A DNA stretch of 64,000 nt, taken from NCBI GenBank assembly GCA_023362775.1, contig JALMGJ010000019.1, forward strand, positions 580,501 to 644,500, read 5' to 3'. How positions within the stretch are numbered: the stretch's first letter is position 1; each line of letters begins with the position of its first letter. A program made the position numbers and the translations under genes. This document shows positions 1-12,014 of the stretch, one piece after another. The DNA comes from Charina bottae. Taxonomy: Eukaryota > Chordata > Lepidosauria > Squamata > Charinaidae. The notes under the pieces are model-generated. The model was not told where the DNA came from. It worked only from the letters and a program-made list of their open reading frames with translations, and did no database searches.

Positions 1-184
1 AGCTTTGGGGCAAATCCCAGCTTCAACACTACAGTAATTTCATTTTCCTTCCATTTTAGCTCGCATTAACTCAAATCAAGTGATTCCAGATTCTGGCAGC
101 GGCTGAAACATTTTTCATGGAACTTAAAAGGACTCTATCTGATTGGTTTTTCCAGTTCATTAGCTTTACTGGTATTTACATTGG

Positions 185-211
185 TGTGTGTGTGTGTGTG
201 TGTGTGTGTGT
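185..211. repeat. (TG)n microsatellite
   Basis: About 13 uninterrupted TG units. Confidence 0.95.
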
Positions 212-1582
212 ATTTTACAAAATTCCTTTTCACTGCGGGTTTTTTTTTTGCCTTTAATTAAACAACCCCCCCCAAAGCACTAGAAACAGTCTGTTGCTTA
301 TCTGAGTGTATTACCAATTCATACTTAGATCCTTGGACCAGGGCAAATATTTTTAACATACATATCTCCACAGTCATGAAATAGGTTGATAAGTTGCATG
401 ATGCTATAATATAGGCCAGACAAAAGTTTTTCAGCGGATTTAGTAAGCATGAACATAAAAGGGCTAAGAAAACCTTCTAAACTCCATACAGTTACCTATC
501 TCAATTCTTTAAAGGGCGAAGTTGCTTTCTTCCAGGAGCCCCACTTACCTTGGCGGAAGAGGAATCCTGCTCTCTGAACGCTTCCACTGTTTGGTAGAGA
601 TTGCCTATTGCTCTATTATGCGAGGAGGTTTTAGACCTTAAACTTAACAGAAATGCCCCCACGGGTAAAAAACTTGATGCATTAATTCAACACTGAGACA
701 AAACTTTGTGCGCTCATATTCTTTTCACTACGTTCCGATCCCATGGGACTTGAGCCCCGGACAGAGCGGGGGGGATTTCCGCTTGCCCCTTACGGCTCAA
801 GGGCTCCCTCTTCGGGGCTAGAAGGAGAAGTATGCGACCACAGTAGCTACACGGTCTCAGAGCTGATGTTACTCGCAATTTACAGATTAGCGATGGAGGA
901 TCAAAAAGACGTATAGCTACCATTCATTGAAATGCTCCTGTAGGACTTTTACATTTGAATATATATCCATGAATATATGTTTTTCTTTTTTTCTCTGTAA
1001 CTTATAGAGCATTTATTTTTCTTTCTGTTAATTCATGTAAATTTAACTAATTAAAGCAAAACAATACCAAAAACATTGTGCAATGAATTACTGGCCTACT
1101 GGCCATATTTCCTAAGCCATATACATTTATTCAATTCCTGTTGTTTATGAGCAAAAACACTGGGATGCTAAAATATAACTTTGATTTGATTAATGGCATT
1201 TAAGTGTGTTGGAAATTGCTCTGGCTGAAAAATTAACACAGAGAGAGTTCTGAAAATCTCTCTGAAAAAAGAAAGAAAGATGTATTTATTCAATTTTGGT
1301 GGCCATTTATTATTTATATTAACAATGTTTTTGTCTGTACAAATGTCATTCTGGGTAGAAATACTGGATGTGGATGTTTAGAGTTTGTATTTCTCCTCAA
1401 TACAAACACAGATATGGACATTTTATATATGCGTGCACACACACACACACACACACATTCTTTTTTTGTTTCATTGGTTTGGGTTATGTCCCTAGTTTAT
1501 TTTTCTGTTTAGCACTGTAATTTTTTTGGCAGAGTCCAAATGGCCACAAGACAAGTATCATACAGAAATATTGTATGTAATA
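212..1582. other. Non-coding stretch, nothing recognised
   Basis: AT-rich sequence with a CpG-richer island at about 714-910 that is open on the minus strand for 69 codons without similarity to anything I know. A minus-strand splice-like segment ends at 549 (GCCAAG|gtaagt) but its protein is unrecognised. Confidence 0.4.
1436..1457. repeat. (CA)n microsatellite
   Basis: Eleven CA units. Confidence 0.95.
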
Positions 1583-1671
1583 ATAACCGCCCAGAGTCCC
1601 CTCTGTGGGGGGAGATGGGCGGTGATATAAGTATGATTGATAAATAAATAAATAAATAAATAAATAAATAT
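1583..1671 (+). mobile_element. L2-type 3' tail
   Basis: AACCGCCCAGAGTCCCCTCT...GATGGGCGGTGATATAAG followed by (AAAT)n is the conserved 3' end of squamate L2 LINEs and L2-tailed SINEs. Only the tail is recognisable here. Confidence 0.65.
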
Positions 1672-2145
1672 TGATTAAAGCTACATAAATGGATGGATGA
1701 AAAGTTCCATCGTCCTAATCTGGGACTTGACCAAATTGCCTTGTCCGTCTTGATGGACAAGGATATTCACACAGTGTCAGCTTGCAGTTCTTTCCTGCCA
1801 CACACCCTGTCATATCATCCCACTTCCAAAGTACCATCCTGCTAGCAAAAAAAGTTGCCCGCGATGTCTTTTTTCAGAGCTTCCTCCCCCTCTGAGGTCC
1901 CCAAAGCAGTTTCGTTTCACTTTTGTTTCAGTCACTGCCTCTTTGTTAGTGTGTATTAGTTAACTTCTCCCTCCCACCCCCTGACCGCTTCAGCCACAGA
2001 GGCCCTGCTGCTGCTATGAAAAATTAGGAAGGCACCTTTGAGGAGGGATGGCAAGAAACAGGAAAAGTATTTGGCTCTTTCACTACTAGAGGGTGTTGCA
2101 GGCTGACTACCTACCAGCTACCTTTCAGAAAAATTGGTCAAGGGA

Positions 2146-2148
<3 letters not shown>

Positions 2149-2180
<32 letters not shown>
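2149..2180. repeat. (AC)n microsatellite
   Basis: About 16 AC units. Confidence 0.95.
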
Positions 2181-2182
<2 letters not shown>

Positions 2183-4653
2183 ATTCTCATGGCAAACTGT
2201 GGAAGCAACCATTAAGCATGCTATCTGCAGCCTCAATCTGCACAGCTATATCAAACTGAGCCCCCAAAAGAATCAGGCAAAAGCAACAGATTTACTTCAA
2301 CCGCCCATGAACCACCTAATAGCAAAACGACACTTCTCTATAGGCTCGAGGCTTTCTCTAAAGCACAAGCACAGAGCGCGTTTCATTCCGCAGCTGTAGC
2401 CGAAGCTCACTCAACAAAGCAGTTGCTTCTGCAGCTAGCGTGCAACTGGACAGCTCAACATTAGATATAGGCAACACGATCTGTGTAATGTGCATCATGT
2501 GTGTAAACTGCCCCCCCCCCCCCCCAATCCAAATGGTCTCTGGATGGGGAACAACAAAGTCAAATCAAGAACGGAACATTAAATATAAAGACAAACAGTA
2601 TAGTGGTAAAACAACAACAACAGATATCTATACCCTAGAGCTCAACTGGAGCAAATTGAAGCCCCCGTTTGGATCTGTGTAATAGATCTGCATCTGCATA
2701 ATCTATACGCACAACAGAGATATGTAGCCCAGGACAAGTCATGAAATTTAGCTTCCCCATCGCAAAGTATTAAAAAAGGCAGGAAACTTACCTACTGGGC
2801 AGGCAGGCAGGCAGGCAAAGGAGGAGGAGGAGTCTTCTTACGCCGGGACCGGCTGTCCAGAATTGCCTCTGATGCAGAGGCAGCATCATGATGTGGCACC
2901 CTATCTGATCCCGTCACGGCAGTGACGTGGGCTCAGCAGCCACCCTCACCGGCTACGTGCGCATGTTGTTGGGGAGGGGAGGGGTGGTGGTGCTGTGCAC
3001 CGGATAGGTAGCCGCTAATGACCGAGAGGGCGAAGCACAGGCGGCCCTCGCGTGCCCTGGGGGCTGGCTTCTCCAACTCACCGGCCAGTTGCTCACAATG
3101 GGGTGCCACCATTCCTCCTGGCTTCTCATTTCAGACATTGCTTGTGGGACATGAAATTTACCATAGCCATCCCTACCACATCCTGGCAGACCGGGCACTG
3201 GCTGCGCCAAACGTGAGTGGATCCTTCTCCTCCCCTTCCTCTGGGGTACGGCAGGACAACGGGCCGAGAGCCCTCTCTCAAACAGATCCGGCACGCTTGG
3301 CCTGCCCAGGAGAAGCCCCTGCTGGAACCAGAGCCCTGGCTGCTGCAGGGAGTGGGATATGCGCCCAGCGTTCCAAGCTCCTCCTAGCTTATGCCTGGCC
3401 CATTTCCACAACCGGAGGTCTGTGTATCCTGGGAGACTGCAGTTGCTGACAGCCCTCCGCAAACGTGCCATCCTGGATGGCATCTCCACCCAGACGCTTC
3501 AATGAAGTTCTCAAGAAGCTTGGTGGGAGACTTGGCTCCAGTCAGGCTAGTCCTTGGTACCATATGAATGAAGATGCTGGACTGAATCCCAATTTCAGAC
3601 TGACTAAATAACGAAAGAGGGACCGGAGAGCAGGGGCCCCAATACTTGTTCCCTGCATTGGTTTATTCCCCTTGAAAGAATGTGAATGCCTTGGATTGTC
3701 TTTAACTGAAGATGTTTTAGATAAATATGAAATGACTAAAAAGACTGCCTGGGTGGTAACAAGCTGTCCTCCAAAGTCGATTAATGCTACGTGGCTAATG
3801 GAGAAGTATATAGCATCCAATATTGTTTTCATTCAATTTAGAGAAGATATGGGAAGGAAAGAATCCAGAATAATCAGCCAGAATTGGAAAGGAGAATAAA
3901 AGCAATAGAACAGCAGACGGAAAATCCTGCAGCATGGGGGTAGGCCTGCTGGACCCTACAACGATGGGTCCAATTTAACATAACACCTCCTTGGAAAATC
4001 GGTAGGTTTCCATAGGTTCCTCAAACCAACAAGGCAGGAATGAGAAAGAGACAGAAGAGGAAATGTCACCTATCACACTACTGAGAACGAGGAAATCACC
4101 AAAAAGGCCATTTCATGTGCCAACAAACACAAACAGGACACTTACAGAAAGAATTTAATTCTAATCCTTATGGTATTATTGCTAGAAGAGAGCAAAGCTG
4201 ATTTCCTATGTGGGCAAAGCCCCTATTTGACGAGAGTCCTTTGCACACTGCAATACATGATCCTGGTAAAGGAAGAGGGTCGTGTTGGCCAATGTGGTGG
4301 GGTTACGGCAACCAAGACCTATGTCCTTCAGTACTGGCCAACATGAAACAGGGTGATATGACCAACTCTGTTGATACTTATAGTAGCAGACATACTTACA
4401 GGCTTACTAACTAGAACAGATTCTCCTTTCTGGAGAGGATTTCTGGCACATGCCAACATATACCGGCACACGGGTAGGAATATCCTCACAGGAGCCAAGA
4501 GGTTATGACAGTTCCAATACCCCAGAAGAAACGGACAGGGATACCTCAGAGCCATGGAAAACTGGCTTCACTTTAGAGAGCTGCAGATTGCAGCTGAGTT
4601 GCTGTAGTCTGTGAAGAAGTCAAGAGCTGTTCTGGAAAGGGACGTAAAGAATC

Positions 4654-4655
<2 letters not shown>

Positions 4656-4695
<40 letters not shown>
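4656..4695. repeat. (GT)n microsatellite
   Basis: About 20 GT units. Confidence 0.95.
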
Positions 4696-4696
<1 letters not shown>

Positions 4697-5039
4697 GAGA
4701 GTCAAGATTCCAATTAAGGGCATGTGTGGCCGAGTGGTGGCACAGGAGGGGGGACGTGTTCAGGAAAGTCTCTTGCAAATCAATTAACTCTATCACAAAG
4801 GCACTGAGGAAAAGTCCTGCAAGTCCAAAATTCCCTTTGGGCAGGCCACTCAGGGAAAACTACATCGCCACCACACGTACTGTTCTATTTTTTGCCTGGC
4901 ATCTGCGGGACACGCTGTGAAAACCTCCTGCCCAAGTTGTCTTTCTGTTAGACAGCAACTACGAGGAGATCCTTCTGGGCAGCTTTCTAATCCAGTCCTT
5001 TGATGGTTGAGCCATTAAATCAAGATAATAGATTCATAG

Positions 5040-5300
5040 CAGATTATACAGTTAGGTTTCCAGGGGCATATCCTATGGGAACATGTGGTGCTGTAAGTAC
5101 ATTAGTAGAACTCTTTTCCCGTATGGACATACCTAAAAGGTATCAGTGGGTCAGAGAAGTGGTTATATCACCTCCTCCACCTACAGTTTATCATTCTCAG
5201 ACTGATGGATTGCTGAATGTTGTTTTAATCAAACGTTGAAACCAATGCTAAGAAAAATGCCCGTACAGCAGGCTTTGCAACGAGACTCTCGTGTACCTGT
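5040..5300 (+). mobile_element. Ty3/gypsy integrase relic
   Basis: Reads LVELFSRMDIPKR, then VYHSQTDGL and, after a frameshift, FNQTLKPMLRKMPVQQ. This matches gypsy integrase (FSRxGIPxEI ... YHPQTDGLVERFNxTLKxMLRK) with a deletion between the two blocks. No LTRs were seen. The open frame at 3672-3899 could belong to the same lost element, but that is a guess. Confidence 0.55.
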
Positions 5301-8300
5301 AAGGAAAGTGGCCTCGGAAGTCTCTCCATTACAACTGTTCTCTGGTTGACGAGAAAGAGGCCCTTGATCTTAATGGCCCAAAGCTAGAGAGAGAGGAAAG
5401 GAGGGTAGAGGGTGCCTTCCAAGTTAAAATGGGGGCACTGGTAATTTTGGAGGTCATTTGAAGAACAGGGAAAGTATTACAGCACCTTTCAGTCTTGGGG
5501 CCTCTCTCTGGAAGACCACACGTGGCACAGCCAGCTGCTCCGAGGATGGTCCTGGTGCTGGTTCCTTCCAGGCCAAGGTGCTCCCTCACAATGAAATACG
5601 GTTTTGAGTAACACGGTTTAGGCCTGGAAACTGCACCTGGGATTGCACTGCTCTTGCCTTCCGCCTGTTGGCCTTGCTATTAATGATGATGAACTCATAG
5701 CTGATGCTTGTCTGCCCTGACAGCCAGCCACCTATTACAGATTTTGGTTGGACATCAGGAAGAACCTCCTAGCAAGAAAAGCTGCTCAGCAACGGGATTG
5801 ACTGCCACGGACTCTCCTTCACCGGACGGCCATCACTGGGGATCCCTGCCACAGACAGGAGAGTGGACGACGTGATCTCCACGCTCCCACTCCCCCCTCG
5901 CATTTGAGGAGTCTATACAAGCTACGCTTCCCTGCGTTTGATCTGCCATGGACCACATCCATGAGCTGAAAGGCTAGCAGAGCAGCAGATGCCCTCTCTT
6001 ACTCCCATCCCCACCAACGGTCGATGAAGGAGAAGCTTGAAGAGACGTCTGAGGTGAACTGCCAAGCCGTGAGGGCCATTTCCCAACACTTCTTCCCTGT
6101 GTGGAGGATCGAGGAAAAGCTCCACCTACCTGTCGAAAGTGGTTTGTGAAGGGAACCTGTAGAACCAGCAGTGGAGGTAGCTGGGTGCCCAAAGTCGCCA
6201 CCTGGGCAAAGTCGGTAGCTTCGAGCACCTCAGCCGCTGCTTTGCTCGCCTGTTGTGTGGGTGCCCTGCCACTAGTTGAAGACATGGGTTGTTTCATGCG
6301 GCCAAGAGTTGCAGCAATGCCAAGGTGATGCCTATGCAGGTGCTCAGGCACCTCGTGCCGAGACACGTGTCCTTCCCTCTGCCGATTCCTGCCTCGTGAT
6401 GGCGGCAAGCAGTGCAAGAACGTTATCCGTGTTAAGCTGGAAGCGGCCCCATCCGACCCTGTCCTTGGGGCCAGCCTGGAATTGCTTCGGAGGTGGCCCC
6501 GCTGTCCTTTCGGCCTCTGCGTCTCCTCCTGATCCTCCGCCCCGAACTGCACTGGGAAGCGTGGGCTGACGGAGCCCCTCAGCACCCATCGGGCCCTCCC
6601 AAAGCCCGGCTCCGGGTCTCCAGAGGCAACGGGGGGCAGCGTGGCTGTTGCAGGGCAGGCGCTTGCTACAATCCAGGCCACACGCAGGAGCCGCCCCTCC
6701 ATCCAGAGCAGCAGACTTTTCTCGGTCTCTCGGCCCGTTTTCTTCCAACTGGGTTTGGTGATGGGAATTTTACAGGGGAAGATGCTGATTTGGAAATGGG
6801 GGTGTGGGGGTGTGGTAAAAGAGGCCTTAAAAGCAGGAAACAACAAAGTGAGGAAGACTTAAAAAGAATGGCCTAACGATTCCTGTCAATACGATAGTGT
6901 GTGTCAGCACACTCACGAGTATTACTGACGGACTGAAACCCTCCCAGATAAAGCAGCAGTGCTTAGTCGGGGAAGCAGGATATTTGGGGGGGCGGGGCGG
7001 TGGGAGGCAATAAAGGGATTAATTAATCTCAGTGAACTGACGAACTGAAAAGTAGAGGGAGAGCAGGACCCTCTTCCTGATTGCTTTTTATCTAACCAAT
7101 TCTGACACTGCTTAATTACATCTAACTAAAAGAAATACACAACACAAAGCATTGCTAAGGAAAGAAAAGGGTGCAGGGCTGTGGTTTGGGGCAGCCAACA
7201 CTCACCCAAATCGAAATGAAGCTCAGTCTCTCGGAGGGGGTGAATTCCAGCCAAGTCTTCCATAGAGCTCCTTAGCCATCTGTCCCCACGGCTCCTGTAT
7301 TGTTCTTTGCTGACTTGCCTAAGGACCCTCTCAGCCACGAAGGGCAGGGAAGGGCCTGGCGTCTTACTGGCGAATGCTGGAGGATTTCTTTAACCAGTAA
7401 GCAAACTACAAGTCTCGGCACTTGGAGCATCGCACTCAAAATGGTTTGTTTTGTTCTGAGCTTACTGCAAAGTCATGTGTCTTGTTCTGCCTGAACTTGG
7501 AACAGAACTCTGAGGACACAAGTACGTAGGTCCAAGCTCACAACACTTGAACGAACCATTTCAAGCTTGGAATGTTCCAACCGCAGCATGTTTTGCGGAC
7601 CCCTAATTTGGAGGCAGGGAAAAAGCCCCACAGGGCCCCAGAATAAGGTGAATAAAGGCGCTCACTTGTTGTCTGCCAACTGTTATTTTTAATGCAACAG
7701 AAGAAAGAAATTATGAAAGCCTGGGGAGAAATCGTTGAGCTTCCATGCAGGCAAAGATGATGCTTTCTTATTCTATTCCAATAAAGGCACATTGTAGTAA
7801 TGTCCAATAAAGGCATATAAGACAGAGGGCAGGAGCTGAGTGAGCAGAAATGGTGGTTCAGAATTTATATCGAGTTAGCTCTCCAGCCATTCCCCCTCTA
7901 CTGCAGCTCCGAGGTCTTGGTTTCCTTTTGCCTCTAGCCCTCATCATTTCCATGGATGACAGATGCCTGTTTACATTCTCTGCATCACCCAAGTTAGGTG
8001 GAAACTCCCAGCCACTGAGCCCAACAATAATCACATTAAACTGTATTTAATTACTGTGATATAATGACAATCGCATTTAATTTAAAATCCAGTTCTATTT
8101 TGTCTTTCTCCTGGTTTCTCCCAATTCTTTATCCTGGTCTCACCTGCTTTGGGGAGTACGTCCCCTGGCATGCCACTCAGAGGCAGGTGTGGCCCTGGAC
8201 CAATGAGACGGGCATGGTCCAACCCTAAGTTCTGCATCGCCCCAGCTGGCAAGGCAGGGCTGGAAGCCTTAGGCAAACTCACGGGGATCCAATAAGTGAT

Positions 8301-8957
8301 TTTTACTGCAGAAGAGTTGCAAAGCCACACCGAGAGGATTCCAGCAACAGCCGTGTTTAAAATACAAACTCTGCTCACAGAATCAACTTTCCAACTCTTT
8401 TGCACTTTTTCCTTTTGGCCACCTGGGAGAAGTCTACGTGGCCTCTGCTTTTAGGGAGAGGGGCTCCTGCCTCCACCTGTCCCTTGTTCGGAAAACAGGC
8501 CAACCCGTAACCCTAGAGTCCCCCAGTGACGGTGTGGGAGCCGACTCCCACCTGAATAACCGGGAAGCTTTTGCAGAAGAGGGCAGAGGGGGCTGGGGAG
8601 GGTCAGGGCCAAAAGGCTCGGGGGTGGTGTGACAGTCAGCCAAACAGCTCCGGCTCCGGTCGTTACACGGTCATTCCAGGAAGGGCGGCACTCTTTGCAG
8701 CCGCTCTGCAAAATGCCCACCTCTGAGCACGCAGGAAACCGATGCAAAAAAAATAGCGGAAAAACTGATCGCAAAGTAACCGCCGCCCTTCAGCCCTCCA
8801 AACGTGCCAGTGAACTTCCTACTTATTTTAAAAATAAAAAAATAAAAATGCTGAATGGGAAATCACCCCGACCGGACAGGGAGCAGGAGTCTTCTGCTAA
8901 CGCGCCTGCAGATTTCTGTGTTGCCGCTTTGGCTTCCGCTTCGGCTTCCTCCAGGCG
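5301..8957. other. Non-coding stretch, GC-rich block open on both strands
   Basis: The block at 5974-6876 is GC-rich and CpG-containing, with a 290-codon minus-strand frame and a 127-codon plus-strand frame, neither with recognisable domains. A minus-strand splice-like segment at 7206-7320 has a good gtgagt donor but an unknown product. Nothing else stands out. Confidence 0.35.
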
Positions 8958-8965
8958 CTCTAGAG

Positions 8966-9329
8966 CAGTGTTTCTTAAATGGTTTGCTCTCAGGACCCCT
9001 TCCCGCTTTTAAAAATTACGGAGGACCCCAAGAGATATATCAGATGAATTAATCAATATTTACCGTACTGAAAACTAAAATTGACGCATTTGTAGAATAT
9101 TTATTTATTGAATCATGTAAAAATAACAATATTAAATCCATTAGATAGTAACATAAATAAAAAACGCTATGTATTTTTAACAAATTAAAAATAATATTGA
9201 GAAGAGTAACGTTGTTTTAATTTTTTGCAAATATCTTCAATACCCAGCAAACAATTTTGATTTCACGGACCCCCGAGAGGGTCTTGGGGGACCCCCGGGG
9301 GTCCTTGGAAGAGACTTTCAGAAACACTG
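8966..9329. mobile_element. hAT-type MITE with 8-bp target duplication
   Basis: A 364-bp element with terminal inverted repeats CAGTGTTTCTTAAA / CAGTGTTTCTGAAA and the duplicated target ctctagag (8958-8965 and 9330-9337). The inside is AT-rich, without a transposase frame. Eight-base target duplications and CAGTG ends are typical of hAT elements. Confidence 0.88.
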
Positions 9330-9337
9330 CTCTAGAG

Positions 9338-10441
9338 GGGTCACACAGGCCCCTCCCAATCAGGAGGGCTTCCTCCCATGGGGGGGCTGGTCACATGGGC
9401 TGGCAGGCCGTGGGTGCTCTTGAAAGAGGGCAGGGTAGCGTTGCTCCCTGCCCTGCGGTCTGGGGGTGGCAGTGCAGGGGCCCTAACTAACGTGCCTTTG
9501 TTTCATGGGCAGGTGTGGCATGGCATGGCATGGCAAAGCTTCCTTTCCCTGCATGGCAAATCTGTTAGCTTGCCGTTCTTAAATAGACACAGTGGAACCT
9601 ACCTTAGGTAAACAAGCGTGGGGTCGTGAACCATTTCTTTATAGTTGAAACCGATTCAAACACAAGAAAATGGTATTTTACAATTAGCAAAGTAATTAGG
9701 TTGCTTCCTAAACCTACCGGCCTTTAAAATTAACAAACGTTCTAAAAAAGGAGGAAGGAACAATTCAAGCTAATCCTGGATACGTGTCTGAGAAACCAGT
9801 GTTTCCTTCTCCTATTTTAATGCGAAACACAATCCTGTTACTGCTGCAAGGCTGCTGGCAATATTAAATTACATTAAAACAGACATCTCCTTCTGAGCCC
9901 ACGAGCCATCGGTTGAGTATTCGAGTGGCCCCAAGCCTGACTGCCCAGGGGCCCAGCCTCCCCACCCCCAAACACTGCTGCGGGGCTGCTGGCTGGCTCG
10001 GGGGCTTCAAGCAGCCGGGGGGGGCGGGGGGGGGGAGGCTGCTGCTGCTGCTTCGCCTGAGCGCCCTGAGCAGCCCACCCCCCCTTTAAGCGCAGGCAGG
10101 GCCAGCCCGGTGGGTCTGGGAAGCTGCAGCGGGAGCTCTGCAACAAGGCTGCTGGCAGCACAAGGCAGGTCAGCCGGAGGGTGGGGGCCGTGCCCCCTCC
10201 CTTCACAAGAGGCTGCAGATTGAGAGCACCTGCGTGGCGTGGCTGGGGAGAATGCCAGTCCATGAATGTTAAGACAGCCCTCTTTCGTGACAGGCTTTTA
10301 AAAAAATGCCTCCAAGTGTGCTACAGACAACCTTACTTTCTACCAATCATCTCAACGCTTTTATTTAAAAATGTAAAATAAAAAAGAGCAACCTGAGAAA
10401 TAACCAGGTCTGGTATCAACATCTGGGATGGTAGGGCACCA
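9338..10441. other. Non-coding stretch
   Basis: Contains a GC-rich block (9900-10240) with G runs and CTG repeats. No gene or element recognised. Confidence 0.35.
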
Positions 10442-11251
10442 CTCCTTTCCTTTCCTTTCCTTTCCTTTCCTTTCCTTTCCTTTCCTTTCCTTTCCTTTCC
10501 TTTCCTTTCCTTTCCTCCTTTCCTTTCCTTTCCTTTCCTTTCCTTTCCTCCTTTCCTTTCCTTTCCTTTCCTTTCCTTTCCTTTCCTTTCCTTTCCTTTC
10601 CTTTCCTTTCCTTTCCTTTCCTTTCCTTTCCTTTCCTTTCCTTCCCTTCCCTTCCCTCCCCTCCCCTCCCCTCCCCTCTCTTCTTTTCCCTCCTCTCCTT
10701 TTCTCTTTCCTTTCTCTTCCCCTTCCCTTTCCTCCTTTCCTCTTTCTCCTTTCCTTTCCTTTCCTTTCCTTTCCTTTCCTTTCCTTTCCTTTCCTTTCCT
10801 TCCCTTCCCTTCCCTTCCCTTCCCTTCCCTTCCCTTCTCTCCTTCCCTTCTCTCCTTTCCTTTCCTCCTTTCCTTTCCTTTCCTTTCCTTTCCTTTCCTT
10901 TCCTTTCCTTTCCTTTCCTTTCCTTTCCTTTCCTTTCCTTCCCTCCCCTCCCCTCCCCTCTCTTCTTTTCCCTCCTCTCCTTTTCTCTTTCCTTTCTCTT
11001 CCCCTTCCCTTTCCTCCTTTCCTCTTTCTCCTTTCCTTTCCTTTCCTTTCCTTTCCTTTCCTTTCCTTTCCTTTCCTTTCCTTTCCTTTCCTTTCCTTCC
11101 CTTCCCTTCCCTTCCCTTCCCTTCTCTCCTTCCCTTCTCTCCTTTCCTTTCCTTTCCTTTCCTTTCCTTTCCTTTCCTTTCCTTCCCTTCCCTTCCCTTC
11201 CCTTCCCTTCCCTTCCCTTCCCTTCCCTTCCCTTCCCTTCCCCCCTCCCTC
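10442..11251. repeat. Long polypyrimidine (TTTCC)n tract with higher-order structure
   Basis: About 810 bases of almost pure C/T on the plus strand, mainly TTTCC with TTCCC sub-arrays. A less regular block (tcttcttttccctcctctcc) occurs at 10679 and again at 10961, so the array contains a segmental duplication of about 282 bp. The long open frames across it are low-complexity artefacts. Confidence 0.95.
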
Positions 11252-11860
11252 CCTCTTCCTAGAACACCTTTGAACTGCCTGGCTATCCAACTTAAGAAAA
11301 GGTTCCCAAAAAGGAAACAGAGGCAAACTCCCACAGAGGGGAACGGCCTCCTTGACCGAGTGCCTGATGTATCAGGCAGCAGCAGCTCAGCCAGCCTGCT
11401 GAATCATTTGTCTGGGAGGGGCGCTCCTTAATCCAAATCAGCAGCTTCTGGAAAGCCCGTTGTGGTGCAAGCAGAGATGGGAAAACCAGCTTGAAAATCA
11501 GTGACGGATTGGTAAGAGAAACTGCCATTAAGCGCAAAACCACTGAAATGGCTGCTCCTTCCAGGTATGTGGCAGGTCTGCGTAGCCCTGACTCTGGCCC
11601 CACGTCGCTGTGTGTGAGCTCCCGAAGCCCCCGCTCCCCCCGGCCCCTCCCTGAGCAAGCCCGGGTTCGCTCAGTGCAAAAGCTCCGGCTCTTCGGTCCT
11701 TCACATTCATTTCAAACACTTTCACCGAGACACAACTGCAACTGCAGAGTGGACTAAGTTTATTTCACCGCCAAAACGCACTGCTGAAGCGTGTAATACA
11801 ATCCACTTTGTCACCACGGTTTACAAAAATACTATTGCATATATTTAAAAAGTGACATAC

Positions 11861-12014
11861 CCTCTGCTTCATCCAAGTTCAATTGCTGGTGTATTTTTCC
11901 CCCCGTCTGAGCAAGATGGTCTTCTCTTCTGGCTAGGTATACTTCTCTGGAGTTCTTCCCCGTTTCTCCTTTTAATTTAAAAGAATTGTGCTTCCCTACC
12001 GTCCTTCCTTCGCC
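11861..12014 (-). CDS. RGS12: RGS12 exon: pre-GoLoco segment
   Basis: Encodes 51 residues plus one base: GEGRTVGKHNSFKLKGETGK, then NSREVYLARREDHLAQTGGK, then IHQQLNLDEAE. Mammalian RGS12 has the matching GEERTLGKSNSIKIKGENGK and INLDEAEE, immediately before the GoLoco motif FFELISKAQSNRADDQRGLL. The acceptor is cacacag and the donor GAGG|gtatgt, which splits the codon of the next Glu. The GoLoco exon itself was not recognised between here and position 1. Confidence 0.92.

Larger units (their letters stand above)
1672..5039. other. Non-coding stretch with two unrecognised open frames
   Basis: A GC-rich segment at 2820-3490 is open on both strands without a recognisable protein. At 3672-3899 a 75-codon plus-strand frame (KECECLGLSLTEDVLDKYEM) has protein-like composition but is unknown to me. 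G and C homopolymers and microsatellites are scattered through it. Confidence 0.35.

Noticed and set aside
549..610. Possible minus-strand exon ending GCCAAG|gtaagt
   Set aside because: Good donor but poor acceptor and an unrecognised short peptide.
2953..3489. 178-codon minus-strand frame overlapping a 143-codon plus-strand frame
   Set aside because: GC-rich sequence open on both strands, no domain or exon signal recognised.
7206..7320. Possible RGS12 3' exon (gtgagt donor on the minus strand)
   Set aside because: The protein in the open frame (SSMEDLAGIHPLRETELHFD) does not match the GoLoco region or any RGS12 sequence I know, and the acceptor is weak.
10333..11334. Overlapping 333-, 321- and 281-codon open frames on both strands
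   Set aside because: They are translations of the TTTCC/GGAAA tract (endless Lys-Glu-Arg-Gly or Phe-Leu-Ser-Pro), not genes.
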